The notes under the pieces were generated by a model. That model saw only the letters and a list, made by a program, of their open reading frames with translations, did not search any database and was not told the origin of the DNA. A stretch of 16,339 bases of DNA from contig NWUY0300008127.1 in the NCBI GenBank assembly GCA_004151065.3, forward strand, positions 28,269-44,607, in the 5' to 3' direction. This stretch comes from Larix sibirica. Its lineage: Eukaryota > Streptophyta > Pinopsida > Pinales > Pinaceae. Positions 10,558 to 16,339 of this stretch are shown here, piece after piece; the first letter of the stretch is position 1, and each line of letters starts with the position of its first letter. Position numbers and translations under genes: made by a program.

Positions 10558-12829
10558 TGTAACACACTCAATGTCACATTAACTTAACACACATAATAAT
10601 TAATTTTTATTTCTTTTCCAAATATTACATGCATAATATTTATATACATTATTATTTATATTGTGCGACAATGCATAGAAAAAACATATTAAATAATCTT
10701 TTAGGGGAAACTTAATTTAATTATTTGTCACTCATTTATTAATTCTAATTTTTCTTCATTATGAATTGCACACTAAAGGGCAGCTAACATAATTATTAAA
10801 GATTACAGAAGAAATCTTTTACTTTATTTCCATATGATTATGACCAATATCCATCTAAGCTTATTGGGCAGTAAGAAGAGTAAAATTCTATAAGAATTGT
10901 GCAATAAATCTAAGCTTACTACATAGTAAGAAGCATCAAAATGCTATAAGATTGTGCATTAATTCTAGTTAGTAAATTCTTTCATAGAAAATATTGGGTG
11001 CACAATAGTTCAACCTATGTTATTTGAACTACGTTAGGAAAAAGGTTTTATACATTAATTTAAATAAATTACAAACATTCATATTCATGAAAGCAAACTC
11101 CTTATTAATCCAACCCATACAATTCTAATTCATGTAAATTTTACAAATTAAATATCAATCATTATTGGCACAAAGTTTTTAGAATAACTAAGCAAGGCTA
11201 AAATTAACTTTAACACAACATTTAACCTTTCTTGAACAAGCAAAAAGCAAATCACCCTGTGGTTTTTAAATACCATTTATTACAAGGCATATTAATTAGA
11301 CCTGAAGACATGGTATTTGTTTTCAATTTACCAATTAAGTAAAAGGGTTAATTATGTGCAACTCAATGCAATTACCTGCCCATGGTTTACAAAACAATAA
11401 TACCATTGCGATGCTAAGCTTAAATAACAACCCTTAACAGTTGTTAATTATTTTCTTATATATCCATTAGACAACAATAGTTCAAACATGGTTCAAACAA
11501 CGCATCAAACCATTACTTTATAAACATTTCATTTTTCTTAATGAATTGATCTATGCTCACTAAACCATTCTATGGCTAAGTCAATTACTCATTAAGCAAG
11601 GAGGGTCTATTTACTGCATAGTAATACTTAATCTTTATGAATATTTCAATTTAATCATTAAACAATCATAGTTTGAGCACAGTAAACATATAAACTTCTA
11701 TCGATAACTATTTCATATATTTCATTTATGAACATGAAATTTAGCAACTTTTTCCCACTGAGAATAAATTTGTTAGTCTTTATTTCCACTAAAGAATTGG
11801 TATTCATAAATTTAGTTTCAAACCTGCAAATTAGGGATTATTTTCAAGCATATGGAGAAATTAAAATTCACACCATTTCCATGCACATGAGTGCACAATT
11901 TAATTTCTCATGGAAAATAAAACCTAGAAATACATTTCTAGACTCAGAAGTTTCACAAATAACATTATAATTTTAATAAAGTACTAGGAAAACATATTCA
12001 AATAAAAATGCCATAATAAATTTTAACAAGGAAACAACTCAATTTTAAATAACATTTGAATTTCCAATAGAGCACTTATCTGAAAATCACTTGAAATGGG
12101 CAACTAGCTGCATGTGAAGCACGCTCCACCCAATGGTAATAGGCAATTTTGCTCATTAATACCTCAGCAAATTGCCACCCCCGAGATGAGACCATGAACC
12201 CACAAGGAGAATATTTTTTCTAGGCTTAAATGTAGATTTAAATGACAAGGAAACATAGGTTTACAGGTTGCAACCTCTCTATTTTCTTCCCTCCAGGCAA
12301 TTCATAACCTCTCTCAGTATGAAGGGTTCATCAAAATAATTATGGCATAATGAGCATAAAAATACTCAATTCCTACATTAGCATGGGTATTTTGGACCAT
12401 GTGGTTTGCTTAAGGAGATTCACGCTTCCTCTCCTTTTTATCATTTCAACTAACCTCACTTAAAAATAATAATCAAGGTTTTAAGGTTAATAAAAGGTAC
12501 TTTGAGGATTTACTAAGCATAAGCATAAAGGTGTTTAGGCTAAATAATGAGGTGATAAGAATTTAATTAAGGTAAATATATCTTTTGGTACTTAAGAGAG
12601 AAATAAGGTCATGTGTTGTCCCCCCTAGGCCATCTCTAGCCCCTTCCATCACTCCATGCCTATTTCTCTCTCATGGATTCATGGTCCCCCATTCTCTTTT
12701 GCATTCGCCCCATCCATAATCAGTTATATTTATTTATTAATATCATAATGTCCATACATTTTACATCACAATTTGGCTTATAGCCAACTTAATTTTAACC
12801 AAGAAAAGGGAAACTCCAGGGGTGTTACA
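10558..12829 (-). mobile_element. Putative 3' LTR of a Ty3/gypsy-type retrotransposon (2272 bp)
   Basis: On the minus strand the segment begins TGTAACACCCCTGGAG at 12829 and ends GAGTGTGTTACA at 10558, so the termini form an 8-bp inverted repeat (TGTAACAC/GTGTTACA) with the canonical TG...CA. A purine run (AAGGGGAGGGGGAA) abuts the 5' edge, as a polypurine tract does at a 3' LTR. TGTAACACCC starts after such tracts are typical of plant Ty3/gypsy LTRs. The flanking five bases differ on the two sides (CTACC and TTCCC), so it is not a simple solo LTR. It contains a 55-bp duplication and no credible gene; the 80-codon plus frame at 11728-11970 is not convincing. The outer end is inferred from the terminal match alone and is less certain than the inner end. 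Confidence 0.6.
10853..10961. repeat. 55-bp imperfect tandem duplication inside the LTR
   Basis: ATCTAAGCTTA begins two adjacent units at 10853 and 10908. Both continue with a CAGTAAGAAG-like or TAGTAAGAAG segment, then AAAAT-CTATAAG and ATTGTGCA. Several substitutions and a small indel separate the copies, so the duplication is older than the 70-bp one at 5722. Confidence 0.75.
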
Positions 12830-12843
12830 TTCCCCCTCCCCTT
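12830..12843 (-). other. Polypurine tract next to the LTR
   Basis: The minus strand reads AAGGGGAGGGGGAA directly before TGTAACACCCC. In LTR retrotransposons this tract primes plus-strand DNA synthesis and lies just upstream of the 3' LTR. Its position fixes the element's orientation (minus) and says that internal sequence lies at higher coordinates. Confidence 0.7.
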
Positions 12844-13612
12844 AAGAAAAACACCATTCTTGGTGTTAAGCATTTATGGACACTTATAAAATGTTTATAT
12901 ACATTACAAGCTTCAAATCTAAGCAAGGCTATCCTTGCACTTCAACTTTCAAGCTACACTTTTAGAGTTGATTCAAGTTCGTTGATCTTTACCATACGCA
13001 GTCATGTTGTTCCTTCCCATGAAAACATGAGTTTTTTTTCCACTCCTCTTCAGTTTTAAAACAAAAGTATCCAACTTCCAACCGAGGTTTATATGAACAA
13101 TCAGCAACCATGCACTCATTAGTCCAACATACTATAAATCAGATCATCCTATTCAGGAAATGATGAATTATGGCATTCCTTGCTCTGAATGCTTTCATAG
13201 GCACCACGCATTTCGAGCTTATTCAACTCATGCATACAGATGAATTCTACCAACATCTTCATCTCTTCATATAGAGATTCAATTATTTCAACTTATATTA
13301 CTATTTCAACATGCATTTCTTATTTCAAGATAAATAAATACAACAAATGTTAGTTGTAACATGCACTTCAAACACTTCCAGTTCCTAGAAAGTAAAACAT
13401 AAGTAAAAGTATAAGGGTAAGAATTTCCCCTTGTTTATCAGACCCATCTGGAGCTCCTCCATGCCCACGGATTTCTTTTTCTCCTTGGTCTCTTTCTCTT
13501 TTCTTTAAACTCTCAAGTATACAACCTGCACCAAGTTTAGAGATTTACCACCAGCGGAACTTGGTCACCACCAATTCCACATCAAGCCCAAACCACAAAG
13601 TTTCAGAACTAG
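12844..13612 (-). other. Internal noncoding region of the putative LTR element
   Basis: In a standard Ty3/gypsy element the end of the pol polyprotein lies near here on the minus strand. No integrase, RNase H or reverse transcriptase relic can be read and all frames are short. The sequence may be a long 3' untranslated region, or the element may be non-autonomous. Confidence 0.4.
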
Positions 13613-13772
13613 GCTATAACCAGTTCACTTAACAACACTAGCTACAACCAGTTTAACCAATCTCATTGGCTACAACCAATTCAACCAACCACACTAGTTA
13701 CAACCAATTCAATCAACAACATTGGCTACAACCAGCGTAACCAATCTCACTGGATACAACCAATTCTCTTTC
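13613..13772 (+). repeat. 28-bp tandem array, about 5.5 copies
   Basis: Units begin at 13613, 13641, 13669, 13697, 13725 and 13753 (the last partial). The unit core is CTACAACCA followed by a (G/A)TTCAACCAA-like segment and ending CACTA or CATTG. Copies 2 and 5 (13641 and 13725) share the variant ending AACCAATCTCAyTG, while 3 and 4 resemble each other at CAATTCAA, which hints at a higher-order pattern. The period is not a multiple of three, so the array does not encode a repeated peptide. Confidence 0.9.
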
Positions 13773-13863
13773 TATAACATGTAAGAGCTCTCCTTGCATC
13801 AACTTTCTCTTTATCCATGGGAAAACAAATCCTCAATGCAAGCACCAACTTGCATAATCTTCT
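13773..13863. other. Linker between the two tandem arrays
   Basis: Short spacer that includes CAAGCACCAACTTGCATA at 13839-13856. The same 18 bases occur at 14125-14142, just beyond the 56-bp array, so the array is flanked by an exact direct repeat. Confidence 0.8.
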
Positions 13864-14095
13864 TCTTCCAGTGCAGCCATGGATCAACCCTTTTCAGGCA
13901 CAATGACGTCAATGCTTAATTCTTCCAACGCAACCATGGATCAACCCTTTCAAGAACCATGATATCAATGCTCAATTATTCCAGCACGGCCATGGATCAA
14001 CCCCTTCAAGCACCATGAAATCAATGCTCAATTATTCCAGCGCAACCATAAATCAACCCTTTCAGACACCATGGAATCAACACTTAATTCTTCCA
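13864..14095 (+). repeat. 56-bp tandem array, 4 copies plus a partial
   Basis: Units start at 13864 (57 bp), 13921, 13977 and 14033 (56 bp each), with a partial fifth unit from 14089. Each unit carries a TTCCAryGCArCCATGGATCA-like head (the CCATGGATCA motif is CCATAAATCA in copy 4), then ACCCnTTCAGGCACCATGA and a CAATGCTCAATTATTCCAG-like tail. Copies differ at several positions, so the array has aged. It lies in the apparent internal region of the LTR element. Confidence 0.9.
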
Positions 14096-14257
14096 CTTAA
14101 GCTTTGCTTCTTGTCTTCAATACACAAGCACCAACTTGCATATAAACCTAATAAACACATTAACTAGTAGAGATCATTAGCATCATACATTTATCAAAAT
14201 GAATTATCATGACACTGAAAATATTCTAATTGCAATTCTACTTCTCAACACTTGGTC
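14096..14257. other. Spacer between the 56-bp array and the microsatellites
   Basis: Contains the second copy of the 18-bp flank repeat (14125-14142). Nothing else recognised. Confidence 0.6.
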
Positions 14258-14275
14258 ATATATATATATATATAT

Positions 14276-14311
<36 letters not shown>
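14258..14311. repeat. Compound microsatellite (AT)n(CA)n(GA)n, copy 1
   Basis: An AT run (about 14258-14276) passes into a CA run (about 14277-14286) and then a GA run (about 14287-14311) without interruption. Open frames that cross it are artefacts of the simple repeat. Confidence 0.95.
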
Positions 14312-14313
<2 letters not shown>

Positions 14314-14368
14314 GAATAGTATTGTATTAATAAAAATGGGGAGAGAGANGAGTTAGGGACGGTTATGG

Positions 14369-14378
14369 ATATATATAT

Positions 14379-14412
<34 letters not shown>
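14369..14412. repeat. Compound microsatellite (AT)n(CA)n(GA)n, copy 2
   Basis: Same order of motifs as the tract at 14258-14311, with a shorter AT part and a longer CA part. The 57-bp spacer between the tracts contains a GGGGAGAGAGA run and one N near 14350, which probably reflects sequencing through the repeat. Confidence 0.95.
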
Positions 14413-16339
14413 CCAACACCAAGAATCTGTCCGTTCCTTTCCATTTTGTTCCATGTTAGCAGCCAAAGACAACATGAATAATGCGTCCATTCCCTATCGG
14501 TGTATCTCATGTTGTTTGGAATTGCAGTTCAGATGTTTTTCAAGGAAGCGATTCAAAACATTTAAATGTAAAAACATGTTTCGAGAAACAACTCTTACTA
14601 ACTCCTTTCATAATTAAAATTGAGATTTGGGAATCGAGACTTCCTTCTTCCCACAGCCAGAACTCATTTTTTGGTTCCTTGTCTTACATATCATTCTTCA
14701 TGGAACACCAATACCTCTACATGGATTTTCCGAAGTTTTCAAAAGAATTATAATATTGTGTTCGCATTCTTAGATAGCATTCTTTGCTATTCCAAGAGAA
14801 TTTTGATATTGCATGCTCATTTTATTGCATTTTAGAATTTTAGTATCGCAATCTCGTTCTTTGTAGTACTTCAAATTATAACTTTAAATAGATAAACATA
14901 TTATATATCATATAACATCAGTTAACAAGCGTTAACAAGTTAGAATAAGCTAACAAAAATTAACAGATTCATAATTAGCTATCCATTTTACTAAATAAGC
15001 ACAATTTGCAATTATGAAGATAGCATCATTTAGTATTTTGATTTGTTGCAGCTAACAATATATCAAATTTTCATAAATTTGGAAAATGTTAATGATTAAA
15101 ACTTCAGTTCACACATACACAGTGAACAAGAATCAATCATCCAAAACCTGTATTGAATATAAACATTCAACTGAATTCAAAACATTTACTGTTACTTCAG
15201 AATTCAATGCACACTAACAATTTTCAGATATATAGCTTGGTGATCACACCAATGGTCATTAAGGAACAACATTTCATCAATACATGTATATAAAACGATT
15301 CTTCTATAGATGGATTCAAGCCTCAATCCATTAAATAATTTAATTAGCAGGCCTTAATGGCCGTCTTCCATTGGAATCCATCACAAACCAAGCAAGGGCT
15401 TCTATTAATCACTAAGGATTCCAACACAAGCCAAATACAAGTCACATACTGTCATCAAAAGATTAAGACACATACCACGCACATGCCACAAACAATCACC
15501 AGATAATCCACATGACAAAAACACCTTGTCAAATAGACATACACCATTTTGCATTCAACATAGCATTCAGTAATCCATACATAGAAAAACTGGAAAATTT
15601 AGCTAGAGATACCACTCTGAACGTATATACTAATATGCACTCATACTTAACCACAAGGATTATTTTAACTAAGTAACACATGAATATGAGAGTTCTTATT
15701 TAGATAAGGAGTATGTTTATTTGGTGAATAACGAGACTTTCAAAATAAGTGAACCATTTGAATCCGATTAGGAGAATAACAACATTCCTCCCAACCACCC
15801 GATCTACACTCATTCACAAACATCATCTTCTTATAATACCTTAAAATAATAAGTTTGAATAAAAAGATTTATGTGACGCATTACATAAGAAAACCACTAA
15901 GTTGGTATTTAGTCACCACCACACCACATAACTCGGTAGGTAGAAGAATGGCATCGTGAAGTCGGAGTGTGATTCCCATGGACATTTGCCAAAATTACAA
16001 GGTGTACTAATTTTATTGACAAAATGAATATCCAATCATGATACATTTTACTTTTAAAATGTCTTAAAATTTCAACCGATATGTACTAAACACAAAAATT
16101 ATAAAAAAGATAATAAAACACTTTTCTAAACCCAATCAATCTATATCCACAAATTGTCTTCCCATTTTNTTGTCAGGTTTAACCTATTGAGATGCCAACC
16201 CACTGTCATGCATTCCATTAATTTTGCTCTCCCGGGCATGTAAACTAGCTTTTTCTTTTACACGGTGTCTTAGTGTGTAGAATTAAAATGGTTATGGATT
16301 CCATACTTGTAGGTCATATTACACTGCAATTGTAGCTTT
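14413..16339. other. AT-rich DNA to the window end, no gene recognised
   Basis: Nearly 2 kb without a convincing gene. Two overlapping plus-strand frames at 14481-14835 lack motifs. A 10-bp unit, GTTAACAAG(C/T), is repeated in tandem at 14921-14940. A GGCCTTAATGGCC near-palindrome lies near 15352-15364. The right-hand LTR and a primer binding site of the element ending at 12829 were not found, so if that element is complete its other end lies beyond the window. One N is near 16169. Confidence 0.45.

Noticed and set aside
14256-14510. 84-codon minus-strand open frame.
   Set aside because: It is a translation of the TA/CA/GA microsatellites (Ser-Leu and Tyr-Ile repeats) and includes an undetermined residue.

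Overview
The window looks like intergenic nuclear DNA from a seed plant, possibly a gymnosperm. It is AT-rich, has no intact gene longer than about 150 codons, contains isolated N calls (near 2659, 14350 and 16169) as in a draft assembly, and holds decayed transposable elements of plant type. The organism is an inference from these traits; nothing in the sequence names a species. I saw no rRNA, tRNA, CRISPR array or bacterial-style operon.

Layout. Positions 1-2700 are mostly featureless, with a weak coding-like stretch at about 304-934, a short tandem duplication and a hairpin. Positions 2724-4657 hold the best-supported coding relic. On the minus strand it reads as the ORF1 (gag-like) protein of a plant L1-type LINE, with a DUF4283-like domain followed by a CX2CX4HX4C zinc knuckle, broken by stop codons and frameshifts. 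No ORF2 (endonuclease plus reverse transcriptase) was found beyond its 3' end. Positions 4658-8618 are noncoding AT-rich DNA with one well-preserved 70-bp tandem duplication. Positions 8619-10185 contain two diverged direct copies of a segment of about 437 bp whose starts lie about 1.13 kb apart.

Positions 10558-12829 form a putative long terminal repeat of 2272 bp on the minus strand. It is bounded by TGTAACAC and GTGTTACA, and a 14-nt polypurine tract abuts its 5' edge. This is the arrangement expected at the 3' end of a Ty3/gypsy-type LTR retrotransposon whose internal part continues to higher coordinates. That internal part (12830 to at least 14.2 kb) shows no pol coding. It carries a 28-bp tandem array (13613-13772), a 56-bp tandem array (13864-14095) and two compound TA-CA-GA microsatellites (14258-14311 and 14369-14412). 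Positions 14413-16339 hold nothing I could identify.

No set of working genes acts together here. The window is best read as a graveyard of retroelements with locally expanded tandem repeats. I did not find convincing evidence of a new functional system; the most distinctive structures are the long LTR and the repeat-rich, apparently noncoding DNA next to it.
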